64,000 nt of DNA from Altererythrobacter sp. B11. Lineage in GTDB: Bacteria; Pseudomonadota; Alphaproteobacteria; Sphingomonadales; Sphingomonadaceae. A program made the position numbers and the translations under genes. This document shows, in pieces, positions 23,575 through 31,855 of this stretch (positions within the stretch are counted from its first letter, which is position 1; each line of letters starts with the position of its first letter). Where the stretch lies: the NCBI RefSeq assembly GCF_003569745.1, contig NZ_AP018498.1, forward strand, positions 2,705,001 through 2,769,000. The letters run 5' to 3'. Below the pieces are notes generated by a model that did not search any database, had not been told where the DNA came from, and was given only the letters and a program-made list of their open reading frames with translations.

Positions 23575-24256
23575 GGACGTGCTGATCGTGGATGACGAGC
23601 CGGCGATCCGCCGCCTGCTGACCGGGGCGCTCGATCGCACGGGGCTGAGCCATGCCGAAGCCGGCACGGCGGCCGAAGCGCTGCGGATCGGCGCAGTGGC
23701 GCAGGCGCCCTTCGTCGCCCTGCTCGATCTCGGCCTGCCCGATCGCGACGGGCTGGAAATCGTGCCGCAGCTCGCCGCCGCGGGCATCGCCGTGATCGTC
23801 CTGACCGCGCGCGACGCGACAGAGGAGAAAGTGGCCGCGCTGGACCTGGGCGCCGACGATTTCGTGACCAAGCCCTTCGACAGCGAGGAGCTGCTGGCGC
23901 GCGTCCGCTCCGCCATGCGGCGCAAGGCCGGGCCGATGGCCGCCGCCGACCGGCGCGAATTCGGCGAAGGCGAAATCGACCGCGCGGCGCATAGCGTGAC
24001 CGTGCGGGGGGAGCGGGTGGAACTGACCCCGCGCGAATTCAACCTGCTGTGGACGCTGTGCGAGAACCCCGGACGGGTGATGACCCATGCCAGCCTGCTG
24101 GAGGCGGTGTGGGGGCCGGCACACCGCGAGGATCTCGATTACCTGCGCGTGGCGGTGCGATCGCTGCGCCGCAAGATCGAGCGCGATCCGGCCCAGCCCG
24201 TGCTGCTGCTGAACGAACCCGGCGTGGGCTATCGCCTCGGCACCGGGGCGGAGTGA
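23567..24256 (+). CDS. kdpE: Response regulator KdpE
   Basis: 229-aa OmpR/PhoB-type regulator. Receiver domain: acidic pocket 'IVDDEPAIRR', phospho-acceptor Asp in 'ALLDLGLPDRDG', conserved Thr in 'IVLTARD' and Lys in 'FVTKPFD'. C-terminal winged helix with 'LTPREFNLLWTLCENPGRVMT' (split motif) and 'YLRVAVRSLRRKIE'. The ATG at 23567 overlaps the end of kdpD by 8 bp, consistent with coupled translation; the in-frame upstream extension is inside kdpD and was not used. Expected to activate the promoter ahead of kdpF. Confidence 0.95.
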   Translation: MRKDVLIVDDEPAIRRLLTGALDRTGLSHAEAGTAAEALRIGAVAQAPFVALLDLGLPDRDGLEIVPQLAAAGIAVIVLTARDATEEKVAALDLGADDFVTKPFDSEELLARVRSAMRRKAGPMAAADRREFGEGEIDRAAHSVTVRGERVELTPREFNLLWTLCENPGRVMTHASLLEAVWGPAHREDLDYLRVAVRSLRRKIERDPAQPVLLLNEPGVGYRLGTGAE

Positions 24257-24337
24257 AACAGGCGCTGGCGGCAAGCGCGGCGAAGCATTAGAAGGCCGTC
24301 TCACCACGGGCATCGGCCCGTGATCTGGAGCATCGAC

Positions 24338-24562
24338 ATGGGCAGTTTTTCTTCCGCTCACTGGATCGTCGTCATGGTTGTGGCGCTGCTGCTGTTCGGC
24401 CGCGGGCGCATTTCGGAAAGCATGGGTGATTTCGGCAAGGGCATCCGCGCCTTCCGCCAGGGCCTGTCCGACGAGGACGCGCCAGCCCCCACCCCCGCGT
24501 TAGCCGCGGTGGAGGCGAAGGAGCAGCCGGTGATCGTGGAAGCCGCGGGCGAGCCGCGCTGA
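24338..24562 (+). CDS. tatA: TatA/TatE-family twin-arginine translocase-like protein
   Basis: 74-aa protein with the TatA layout: short N terminus, one hydrophobic helix ('[18 protein letters not shown]'), the hinge Gly and an amphipathic helix '[15 protein letters not shown]', then a disordered acidic tail. TatA forms the pore of the Tat export system with TatC. No tatB or tatC lies beside it, so this is a solitary copy, probably a second TatA paralogue. ATG at 24338 is preferred over the upstream GTG at 24320, because the TatA N terminus begins there. It sits between kdpE and a CorA-like gene. Confidence 0.8.
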   Translation: MGSFSSAHWIVVMVVALLLFGRGRISESMGDFGKGIRAFRQGLSDEDAPAPTPALAAVEAKEQPVIVEAAGEPR

Positions 24563-24582
24563 CGGATCAGGCACAGCCGGGC

Positions 24583-25536
24583 GTGGGCGGGTTCGCCCTC
24601 GCCATCGGCCCCGCAGGTCTGCGCGAAGCCGCACCCGGCCAGCCCGACTTCGCCCGGCGCGGCGAATTCGCGTGGGAGCATTTCGAGCTGCCCGACGGGC
24701 AGGAGCCGCCGCTGGCGGAGCGGGAGGACATTCCCGACATCGTCCACAGCGCGCTGGTGGCCACCGAGACCCGGCCGCGCTGCGACCAGATCGGCGACGG
24801 CGCCCTGCTCAACCTGCGCGGCCCGGCGACCGATCAGGCAGCAGGCGGGGACCGGCTCGTCTCCATCCGCATCTGGGTGCGCCACCGGCGCGTCGTTTCG
24901 GTCAGCCGCCGACCGCTCGCCGCCACGCGAGCCGTGGCCGATTGCATGCGCAAGGGGGAGCTGGCCGACCCGGGCGACCTCGTGGCCTCCTTCGCGCACA
25001 ATATCAGCACCGAGCTCGATCCGCAGATCGCGCGGCTGGGCGACTATATCGACGATTGCGAGACGGAGTTGCAGGGCGCGGCGATCTATCGCCTGCGCCG
25101 CCGCATTGCCCAGAGCCGGGCCGACGCCATCGCCTTCCGCCGCTTCATCGCCCCCGATCGCGATGCGCTGATCACGCTGGCCGGCCTGCGGGTCGAGTGG
25201 CTGGCGGATGAGGATCGGCTGCATATCCGCGAGGCGGCCGATCGCTTCGCCCGCATGGCGGAAGAACTGGAGGCGATCCGCGAACGCTCCGCCCTGATGC
25301 ATGAACAGCTCACCGATTTGCGGGCGGAGCTGATCGACCAGCGGAGCCTTTCCATCGCCGTGGTCGCCTTCGTCTTCCTGCCGCTCACCTTCGTCACCGG
25401 CCTGCTGGGGATGAATGTGGAGGGGATACCCTATGCCCATGCCCCCTGGGCCTTCTGGGGCGTGGTGGGCTTCTGCATCCTCATCGGCCTGGTCGTGCTG
25501 GTGTGGTTCGTCGCGCGGCACTGGCTGCGCGACTGA
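24583..25536 (+). CDS. CorA/ZntB-family divalent-cation transporter
   Basis: 317-aa CorA-superfamily protein. Large cytoplasmic N-terminal domain, a long helical stalk (about 150-255), then two C-terminal membrane helices separated by the signature 'GLLGMNVEGIP' containing Gly-Met-Asn. Sequence style and the short loop fit the ZntB branch (proton-linked Zn2+ transport) rather than Mg2+-specific CorA, but the substrate cannot be read with certainty. Start is GTG at 24583, 20 bp after tatA; no ATG is available in frame upstream of the conserved region. Confidence 0.85.
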   Translation: MGGFALAIGPAGLREAAPGQPDFARRGEFAWEHFELPDGQEPPLAEREDIPDIVHSALVATETRPRCDQIGDGALLNLRGPATDQAAGGDRLVSIRIWVRHRRVVSVSRRPLAATRAVADCMRKGELADPGDLVASFAHNISTELDPQIARLGDYIDDCETELQGAAIYRLRRRIAQSRADAIAFRRFIAPDRDALITLAGLRVEWLADEDRLHIREAADRFARMAEELEAIRERSALMHEQLTDLRAELIDQRSLSIAVVAFVFLPLTFVTGLLGMNVEGIPYAHAPWAFWGVVGFCILIGLVVLVWFVARHWLRD

Positions 25537-25618
25537 AACAGCCATCCCCACGGGTCGACACCCACCCCCCGCCCGGCCTATGCCGAGCGCCATTGTCCAT
25601 GCCTGAGGAGCCCCGTCC

Positions 25619-26869
25619 ATGATCCGCCCCAGGCGCAGCCGTTTCCGCCATGCGACCCCCGCCTTGCGCGCCGCCGGCGCGCTGGCGGCGCTTGCCGCGC
25701 CGGCCCTCGCTCACGCGGGCGAAGCAGCCGCCCCGCTGATCGGCGCTGTGCGCCCGGGGAGCGAGGACGGCGTGCTGGCGGTGGAACTGATCCTGCTCAA
25801 CAGCGAGGGACAGGCGCGGGCGGTGGAGGTGCCGGCGCGGCTGCCGGTGACGCTCACCCTGGGCGGGGAGCGGCGCAGCCTTACGCTCGAATGCTCGCCT
25901 GATGCAGCCGCTCCGCAGGTGGAGGCCGGCGGCTTTGCCCGGCGCGAATGCCTGCTGCGCCTGCCCGAAGGGGTCAGCGCGCAGGATTCCGCGCTGCTCT
26001 CGCTCGGGGGCGATCTCGCGGGGTCGAGCTATGCCTTCGCCCTCCCCGCCGCTCCGGCCGCGCCCGCACCTGCGCAAATGGCCGGCGGCGCGGAGGAGCC
26101 CCCCGCCCTCGCCGCCGCACCCGCGCCTGCGGCCAAGCCGGATGACGGCAACGCCTTCCTCGGCAATCTCTCGGCCTATTCGCCGATCTATGCCGTCTAT
26201 GGCCCCGGCACCAATAGCGACGGGCGCATCCAGATCAGCTTCAAATACCAGCTGTTCGGCGATGCCGGCGATGTGGGCGGCAATGCGCCGATCATCAACG
26301 GGCTGCATTTCGCCTATACGCAGCGATTGCTGTGGGATCTCGGCGCCGAATCCTCCCCCTTCCGCAATGTCGATTACATGCCGGAGATCTTCTATCTCCA
26401 GCCGGCGGTGGAGGTGGCGCCGCGGCTGGCGCTGGGCGGGCAGATCGGCTTCCGCCACGAATCCAACGGCCGCGATGGCGCGGCGTCACGCAGCGCCAAC
26501 ACCATCTATGTCCAGCCCATCGCCACGATGAAATCGGGCGATCTGTCCATTTCGCTGGCGCCGCGGCTGTTCTTCTATGTGGGGGATCGGGAGGACAATC
26601 CCGACATCCGCCGCTATCGCGGCAACACCGGGCTGTTCGCGGAAATCGGGCGGGACGAGGGCTTCCGCCTCACCGCCAACAGCCGGTTCAACTTCTCCAC
26701 CGGCAAGGGCTCCGTGGATGCGGAGCTATCCTATCCGCTGGACCGGATCGTGGATACGCCGCTCAACCTCTATCTCTTCGGCCAGGCCTTTGCCGGCTAT
26801 GGCGAGAACCTGCTGGACTATAACCGGCAGCAGACGCGGCTGCGCTTCGGCTTCGCCATCGTCCGCTAG
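25619..26869 (+). CDS. pldA: Outer-membrane phospholipase A (OMPLA)
   Basis: 416-aa outer-membrane enzyme hydrolysing phospholipids in the outer leaflet when membrane asymmetry is lost. A signal peptide is visible (hydrophobic 'AAGALAALAAPALAHA' then cleavage), followed by a 150-residue Ala/Pro-rich region and a C-terminal 12-strand barrel. The catalytic His and Ser are in 'FRHESNGRDG' (E. coli H142/S144) with the Ca2+-binding region 'SRSANT' after it. Longer than E. coli PldA (289 aa) because of the N-terminal domain between signal and barrel. Followed, convergently, by a response regulator 3 bp away. Confidence 0.9.
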   Translation: MIRPRRSRFRHATPALRAAGALAALAAPALAHAGEAAAPLIGAVRPGSEDGVLAVELILLNSEGQARAVEVPARLPVTLTLGGERRSLTLECSPDAAAPQVEAGGFARRECLLRLPEGVSAQDSALLSLGGDLAGSSYAFALPAAPAAPAPAQMAGGAEEPPALAAAPAPAAKPDDGNAFLGNLSAYSPIYAVYGPGTNSDGRIQISFKYQLFGDAGDVGGNAPIINGLHFAYTQRLLWDLGAESSPFRNVDYMPEIFYLQPAVEVAPRLALGGQIGFRHESNGRDGAASRSANTIYVQPIATMKSGDLSISLAPRLFFYVGDREDNPDIRRYRGNTGLFAEIGRDEGFRLTANSRFNFSTGKGSVDAELSYPLDRIVDTPLNLYLFGQAFAGYGENLLDYNRQQTRLRFGFAIVR

Positions 26870-26872
26870 GCG

Positions 26873-27244
26873 TCAGGCGCTGCGCGCGGCCGTGGAAGCG
26901 CGCAGCGCCTCCATCAGCAAGGTGGGTGAACAGGGCTTGGCGCAGATCGTCGCCTGCGGATAACGTTCGCGCAGGGTCTCGTCGCTGGCATGGCCGGAAT
27001 GGAAGATGATCGGCACGCCCGCCGAATAGAGCCGATCGGCCGCAGGGAATACCTGCCCGTCCGCCAGCCGCACGTCCAGCACCGCGCCGGCCAGTTCCTG
27101 CACCCCGATCTCCTCGATCAAGCGCAGCACATCCCTCAGCGTGGCACACGGCCCGTGAACACGATATCCTTCATTTTCAATTGTTTCCCGCAGGTCAAGC
27201 GCAATGAAAAGCTCGTCTTCAACCAGCAGCACCTGCTCCGTCAT
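26873..27244 (-). CDS. Single-domain response regulator
   Basis: 123-aa stand-alone receiver domain with no output domain. Acidic residues in 'LLVEDELFIA', phospho-acceptor Asp in 'AVLDVRLADG', Ser/Thr switch in 'IIFHSGHA' and Lys in 'ICAKPC'. Divergently oriented from the large hybrid kinase that starts 256 bp away and tail-to-tail with pldA. Likely phosphorylated by, or a phosphate sink for, the neighbouring kinase; this is inferred from position only. Confidence 0.88.
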   Translation of the reverse strand: MTEQVLLVEDELFIALDLRETIENEGYRVHGPCATLRDVLRLIEEIGVQELAGAVLDVRLADGQVFPAADRLYSAGVPIIFHSGHASDETLRERYPQATICAKPCSPTLLMEALRASTAARSA

Positions 27245-27499
27245 GCACCATGTCCTGATGCTGCCGACCCGGCGGAGCGGAGCGCCATCGCCCCCGCGCC
27301 AATGTTACACGCCACTAACCTGATCCTCCGTCCGCGTCGCGACCGATACACCCCTCGCGTCGCCATAACGGCACGAACGGCATTTTGATCCCGGGCGCGA
27401 GGCGAAAGGTTTTCGAGGGGCGCATGAACAGGCGGACCGGACCGGGCAGAGCCCCTTTGTCAAAATCAACCAGTTCATGCGCCGGATGGAACCGAAGCA
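27245..27499. other. Divergent intergenic region between receiver gene and hybrid kinase
   Basis: A 255-bp non-coding stretch between two genes pointing away from each other, so it should contain both promoters. A GGAAC followed 16 bases later by CGT lies just before position 27512, weakly like an EcfG general-stress promoter, but it overlaps the likely start of the kinase gene. No hairpin terminator or repeat was seen. Confidence 0.4.
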
Positions 27500-30400
27500 G
27501 TGCTGGCGCGTATGCCGGCAATTGCTATGAGGAGGGTGCGCCGGCCCCACACCAGCCCTTCCCCGGGTGCCGCGCTTCGGAGAGAGATCAAGCACTTGGC
27601 CCTGCCGGACGAATATTGGTTCCTGAAGGGCGGCGGCAATCTTGCGCGCCGGATCGCCGCGCACGACTGGGCCTCCACCGCGCTCGGCCCGATCGAGGAA
27701 TGGCCCGAAAGCCTCAAGCGCGTGATCGCGCTGATGTTGCCCAGCCCCGTCCCCATGGTCCTGCTGTGGGGGCCGGACGGGGTGATGATCTACAATGATG
27801 CCTATTCTCCCATTGCCGGCGGGCGCGACAGCCAGTTGCTGGGTTCGCGCGTGCTGGAAGGCTGGGGCGAGGTCGCGGAATTCAACGCCAATATCATGCG
27901 CGTAGCCATGGCGGGCGGGACGCTGAGCTATCGCGATCACGAACTCACGCTGTATCGCCACGGACAGGCGGAGCAGGTGTGGATGGACCTCGACTATTCC
28001 CCTGTGCGCGGCGCGGACGGAGAGCCGGTAGGCGTGCTCGCCGTCGTGGTCGAGACGACCGAGGCGCATCATGCGCGCACCGCGCTGGAGGACAGCGAGC
28101 GCCGGCTGCGTTTCCTGGATGCGCTGGGCCGCGCCATGGCCGACAGCCGGGACGCCGAGGCCGTGCTGGCGATCGCCACGCGGATGACCGCGGATCATCT
28201 CGGCGCCAGCAATTGCGCCTATGCCGATATGGACCCGGATCAGGATGGCTTCACCATCCGCGGCAACTGGCATGCAGAGGATGTACCCTCCATCCTCGGC
28301 CATTACAGTCTCGCCGACTTCGGCGAACGCGCCGTGCGCGATCTGCACGCCGGCCGCCCGCTGGTGATCCGCGACAACCGGGCGGAGCTGGAACCGCAAG
28401 CGGCGCAGAGCTTCCGCGATATCGGGATCGGTGCAACCATCTGCATGCCGCTGCTCACGCAGGGGCGCCTCTCCGCGCTGATGGCAGTCCACGATCGGGA
28501 TGCTCGCGACTGGAACGACTATGATCTCGCCGTTATGCGCGAAGTGGCGGAGCGATCCTGGGCGCATATCCAGCGCGTGGGCGCGGAAGGCACGCTGCGC
28601 GCCAGCGAGGCGCATCACCGCCAGATCCTGGACAGCGCGATCGACTATGGCATCGTCGCCACCGATCTGAACGGCTGCGTCACCCTGTGGAATCGCGGCG
28701 CCACCGAAATGCTGGGCTGGGACGAGGACGAGATGATCGGCCAGCCGATGGACGTCTTCTTCACGGAAGAAGATCGCGCAGCCGGGCGGCCGGCCGAAAA
28801 GCGGCGCGAAACGCTGGCGCACGGGCGCTCTCACGATGCCCGCCGGCACCTGCGCAAGTCCGGCGAACGGTTCTGGGGTCTCAGCGAAATGGTGCCGCTG
28901 CGCGGCGAAGGCGGCCAGCCCATCGGCTTCGTCAAGCTGATCCGCGACCGCACGGCGGAATATGAGGCGGAGCAGGCTCTGCGGCGCAGCGAGGAGCGGC
29001 TGCGGCGGGCGCAGGCCGCCGGCGGCGTCGGCCTGTTCTCCGTCGATATCGCCACCAATATCATCAGCACCACCCCCGAATTCTGCCGCATCTTCGGCCT
29101 GGGGCCCACAGAGGAGATTGCCGCCGCCGAAGTCGAACAGCTGGTGCTGCCGGAAGATCGCCAGGTCGTCTCCACGCTGAAGGGCCGCCGCTCGGGCGAG
29201 GGGCTGCTGGATGTGGAATATCGCATCCGCCGCCCCGATACGGGGGAGGTGCGCATCATCGCGCGCAAGGGCGAGTTCGAACGCGACGAGAATGGCCGGC
29301 CGGTGCGCATGGTTGGCGTGGTGCAGGATGCCACCGAGCGACGGCGCATCCAGACGGCGCTGGAAGTCAGCGAGGCGCAGTTCAGCGCCCTCGCCCAGAA
29401 CATGCCGAACCAGGTGTGGACCGCCAGCGCCGATGGGACGCTCGACTGGTTTAACGACCAGATATACAGCTACACCGGAGTGGCGCGGGGCACGCTCGAT
29501 GGCGATCGGTGGACCCGCTTCATCCATCCAGAGGATTTCGATGCCGCGGCGGAACGGTGGGCAGCCGCAGTGCGATCGGGCGCGGTGTACGAGACGGAGC
29601 TCCGCCTGCGGGACGAACGGGGCGATTATCGTTGGTTCCTCGCCCGCGCACTGCCGCTGACCGATCATCAGGGCAGGATCACCGCCTGGGTCGGCACCAA
29701 TACGGAAATCGACGCTCAGAAGCGGGCGGAGGAAGCCAGCGCGCAGGATCGCGACCGTCTGTGGTCGATCAGCCAGGACCTGATGCTGGTGTGCGACTTC
29801 TCCGGCGTCATCACCGCAGTGAACCCGTCCGGCCAGCGCCTGCTGGGCTGGTCCGAAGAGGAGATGGTCGGCACCCCGCTGACGCAATATCTCCACCCCG
29901 ACGATCAGGAAGCGACTGCGGCGGAGCTTTCCAGCCTTGGCGCCGGCTCCACCACTTTCGCCTTCGAAAACCGCTATCGCACCAAGGACGATGATTACCG
30001 CCTGCTCGCCTGGACGGCGGTGCCCGATGGCGGCCGCATCCATGCGGTTGGCCGCGACGTGACCGAGCAGCGTGAGGTGGAGGAAGCGCTGCGGCAGAGC
30101 CACAAGATGGAAGCCGTGGGCCAGCTGACCGGCGGCATCGCGCATGATTTCAACAATTTGCTGCAGGGGATCACCGGCAGCTTGGACATCCTCGGCAATC
30201 GGCTGGCGCAAGGTCGCACGGACGACGTGCAGCGCTGGCTCACCGGCGCCAAGAATTCTGCCGAGCGGGCCGCCGCCCTCACCCACCGCCTGCTGGCCTT
30301 CTCGCGCCGCCAGCCGCTCGATCCCCGCCCGGTCCGCGCCAATCCGCTCGTCAGTTCGATGGAGGATCTGCTGCGCCGCACGCTGGGCGAACAGGTGGAT

Positions 30401-31234
30401 CTGGAACTGGTGCTGGCGGGCGGGCTGTGGCTGACGCGCTGCGATCCCAACCAGCTGGAAAGCGCGATCCTCAATCTGGCGATCAACGCCCGCGATGCCA
30501 TGCCCGAAGGCGGCAAGCTGACGATCGAGACCTGCAACGCACATCTCGACAATCACTATGCCGCCCTGCAGCGCGACGTGAAGCCGGGGCAATATGTCTG
30601 CATCTGCGTGACGGACACAGGCACCGGCATGGACAAGGAGACGATAGCCCGCGCGTTCGAGCCGTTCTTCACCACCAAGCCGATCGGCCAGGGCACCGGC
30701 CTCGGCCTGTCGATGATCTATGGCTTCACCCGCCAATCCGAAGGCTATGCGCGGATCTATTCCGAGCCGGGCGAAGGCACCACGATCAAGCTCTATCTTC
30801 CCCGCCATCGCGGGGAAGAACGGGCGGAGGAACCGGCCGGCGAACTGGCCGAAGCACCCAAGGCCGATGACGGGGAAGTGGTGGTGGTAGTGGAAGACGA
30901 GCCGGTGGTGCGCGGCCTTATCGTCGATGTGCTGAACGAACTCGGCTATCAGGCGATCGAGGCGCAGGACGGGCGCGAGGGGCTGGAGGTGCTGCGCTCC
31001 GACCGCCGGATCGACCTCCTCGTAACCGACATCGGCTTGCCGGGCCTCAACGGGCGGGAAGTCGCCGCCGGGGGGCGCGAGGTGCGGCCCGGACTGAAGG
31101 TGCTGTTCATGACCGGCTATGCCGAAAACGCCGCCCTCGCCTCGGGATTCCTCGAGCCGGGCATGGCCATGATCACCAAGCCATTCGCAATGGACATGCT
31201 CGCCAGCCGCATCCGTGAAATCCTTACCGGATAA
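27500..31234 (+). CDS. Multi-PAS/GAF hybrid sensor histidine kinase
   Basis: Up to 1244 aa, apparently cytoplasmic (no membrane helix or signal). Domains in order: N-terminal PAS-like domain (about 55-190, 'HDWASTALGPIEEWPESL'), GAF (about 205-360), PAS ('DSAIDYGIVATDLNG'), PAS ('EERLRRAQAAGGVGLFSVD'), PAS ('LAQNMPNQVWTASADGTLDW', about 630), PAS ('SISQDLMLVCDFSGVI'), HisKA with phospho-acceptor His in 'GGIAHDFNNLLQG', HATPase ('GTGLGLSMIYGF') and a C-terminal receiver ('LLVTDIGLPGLNG'). No cofactor-binding Cys or His could be assigned to any PAS. Start is uncertain: GTG 27500, ATG 27512 and ATG 27527 are all in frame before the first domain. Confidence 0.9.
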   Translation: MLARMPAIAMRRVRRPHTSPSPGAALRREIKHLALPDEYWFLKGGGNLARRIAAHDWASTALGPIEEWPESLKRVIALMLPSPVPMVLLWGPDGVMIYNDAYSPIAGGRDSQLLGSRVLEGWGEVAEFNANIMRVAMAGGTLSYRDHELTLYRHGQAEQVWMDLDYSPVRGADGEPVGVLAVVVETTEAHHARTALEDSERRLRFLDALGRAMADSRDAEAVLAIATRMTADHLGASNCAYADMDPDQDGFTIRGNWHAEDVPSILGHYSLADFGERAVRDLHAGRPLVIRDNRAELEPQAAQSFRDIGIGATICMPLLTQGRLSALMAVHDRDARDWNDYDLAVMREVAERSWAHIQRVGAEGTLRASEAHHRQILDSAIDYGIVATDLNGCVTLWNRGATEMLGWDEDEMIGQPMDVFFTEEDRAAGRPAEKRRETLAHGRSHDARRHLRKSGERFWGLSEMVPLRGEGGQPIGFVKLIRDRTAEYEAEQALRRSEERLRRAQAAGGVGLFSVDIATNIISTTPEFCRIFGLGPTEEIAAAEVEQLVLPEDRQVVSTLKGRRSGEGLLDVEYRIRRPDTGEVRIIARKGEFERDENGRPVRMVGVVQDATERRRIQTALEVSEAQFSALAQNMPNQVWTASADGTLDWFNDQIYSYTGVARGTLDGDRWTRFIHPEDFDAAAERWAAAVRSGAVYETELRLRDERGDYRWFLARALPLTDHQGRITAWVGTNTEIDAQKRAEEASAQDRDRLWSISQDLMLVCDFSGVITAVNPSGQRLLGWSEEEMVGTPLTQYLHPDDQEATAAELSSLGAGSTTFAFENRYRTKDDDYRLLAWTAVPDGGRIHAVGRDVTEQREVEEALRQSHKMEAVGQLTGGIAHDFNNLLQGITGSLDILGNRLAQGRTDDVQRWLTGAKNSAERAAALTHRLLAFSRRQPLDPRPVRANPLVSSMEDLLRRTLGEQVDLELVLAGGLWLTRCDPNQLESAILNLAINARDAMPEGGKLTIETCNAHLDNHYAALQRDVKPGQYVCICVTDTGTGMDKETIARAFEPFFTTKPIGQGTGLGLSMIYGFTRQSEGYARIYSEPGEGTTIKLYLPRHRGEERAEEPAGELAEAPKADDGEVVVVVEDEPVVRGLIVDVLNELGYQAIEAQDGREGLEVLRSDRRIDLLVTDIGLPGLNGREVAAGGREVRPGLKVLFMTGYAENAALASGFLEPGMAMITKPFAMDMLASRIREILTG

Positions 31235-31712
31235 GCGCCGGATTGCGGTAGGTTATCGACAAGGCGACCGTTTTTCTGCATGCAGGGCCGGGGCAATCAG
31301 GCGCATTCGCGGGGCCGCCGGAGAGGACGAGGACCAGCTGCAAACATCACCGCGCTTCGCCGGGCTCTCGGTCCTCATCGTGGAGGATGAACCCTTCATT
31401 GCAATGCTGATCGAAGACATGTGCCGCGATCTCGGCTGTGAGATCCGGGGCCCGTGCTCATCCCTCGGCGCCGCGCTGGAGGCAGCGGCCCGGGGCGATT
31501 TCGATGTGGCGCTGGTGGACATGAACCTCGCCGGAGAGCGGGCGGACCCGCTGATCGCCGAACTCGCCAACAGATCCGTCCCCCATGCCGTGATCAGCGG
31601 CGGCGACGGCAATGGCCGCGGCCATCTGCTCAGCAAGCCCTTTTCCTTCGACGGCCTGACGGCGATGCTGGCGACCCTCCGCTCGGAACTCCCGGGGCGG
31701 CAGGGCGGCTGA
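31215..31712 (+). CDS. Single-domain response regulator, coupled to hybrid kinase
   Basis: Receiver-only protein; the receiver starts around residue 50 ('GLSVLIVEDEPFIAML') and contains the phospho-acceptor Asp in 'VALVDMNLAG' and Lys in 'LLSKPFS'. The Ser/Thr switch lies in 'HAVISGGDGNG'. The only canonical start upstream is GTG 31215, which overlaps the kinase gene by 20 bp; the 50 residues it adds have no recognisable domain, so a later non-ATG start is possible. Same strand and likely same transcript as the kinase. Confidence 0.8.
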   Translation: MKSLPDKRRIAVGYRQGDRFSACRAGAIRRIRGAAGEDEDQLQTSPRFAGLSVLIVEDEPFIAMLIEDMCRDLGCEIRGPCSSLGAALEAAARGDFDVALVDMNLAGERADPLIAELANRSVPHAVISGGDGNGRGHLLSKPFSFDGLTAMLATLRSELPGRQGG

Positions 31713-31806
31713 TCGCCGGACGGCATGCCCATACTCTTGCACAAGCGCTGCGGTCGCTTTGTACGGCGGATGCACCGGCAGTGCCTGCCGGAACGGCTAT
31801 TTACCC

Positions 31807-31835
31807 GTAATACACTGTGAATACAGGATAATTAC
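31807..31835. promoter_or_regulatory. Nested inverted repeat, candidate operator
   Basis: Two concentric inverted repeats: an inner CTGT/ACAG pair around GAAT, and an outer GTAAT/ATTAC pair with spacers of 3 and 4 bases. It lies in an AT-rich patch about 20 bp before the DUF2236 oxygenase ATG, overlapping where a core promoter would be. The arrangement is typical of a dimeric repressor site; which protein binds is unknown, though a MarR-type regulator is encoded two genes downstream. Confidence 0.4.
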
Positions 31836-31855
31836 AGCAAAGGAGGGCGCAAAGC

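Noticed and set aside
20764-24042. 1092-codon minus-strand frame across kdpD/kdpE
   Set aside because: Antisense to conserved KdpD and KdpE domains; composition typical of a shadow frame.
27305-30808. 1167-codon open frame antisense to the hybrid kinase
   Set aside because: No recognisable domain, low-complexity His/Gln/Arg composition, and complete overlap with a well-supported multi-domain kinase.
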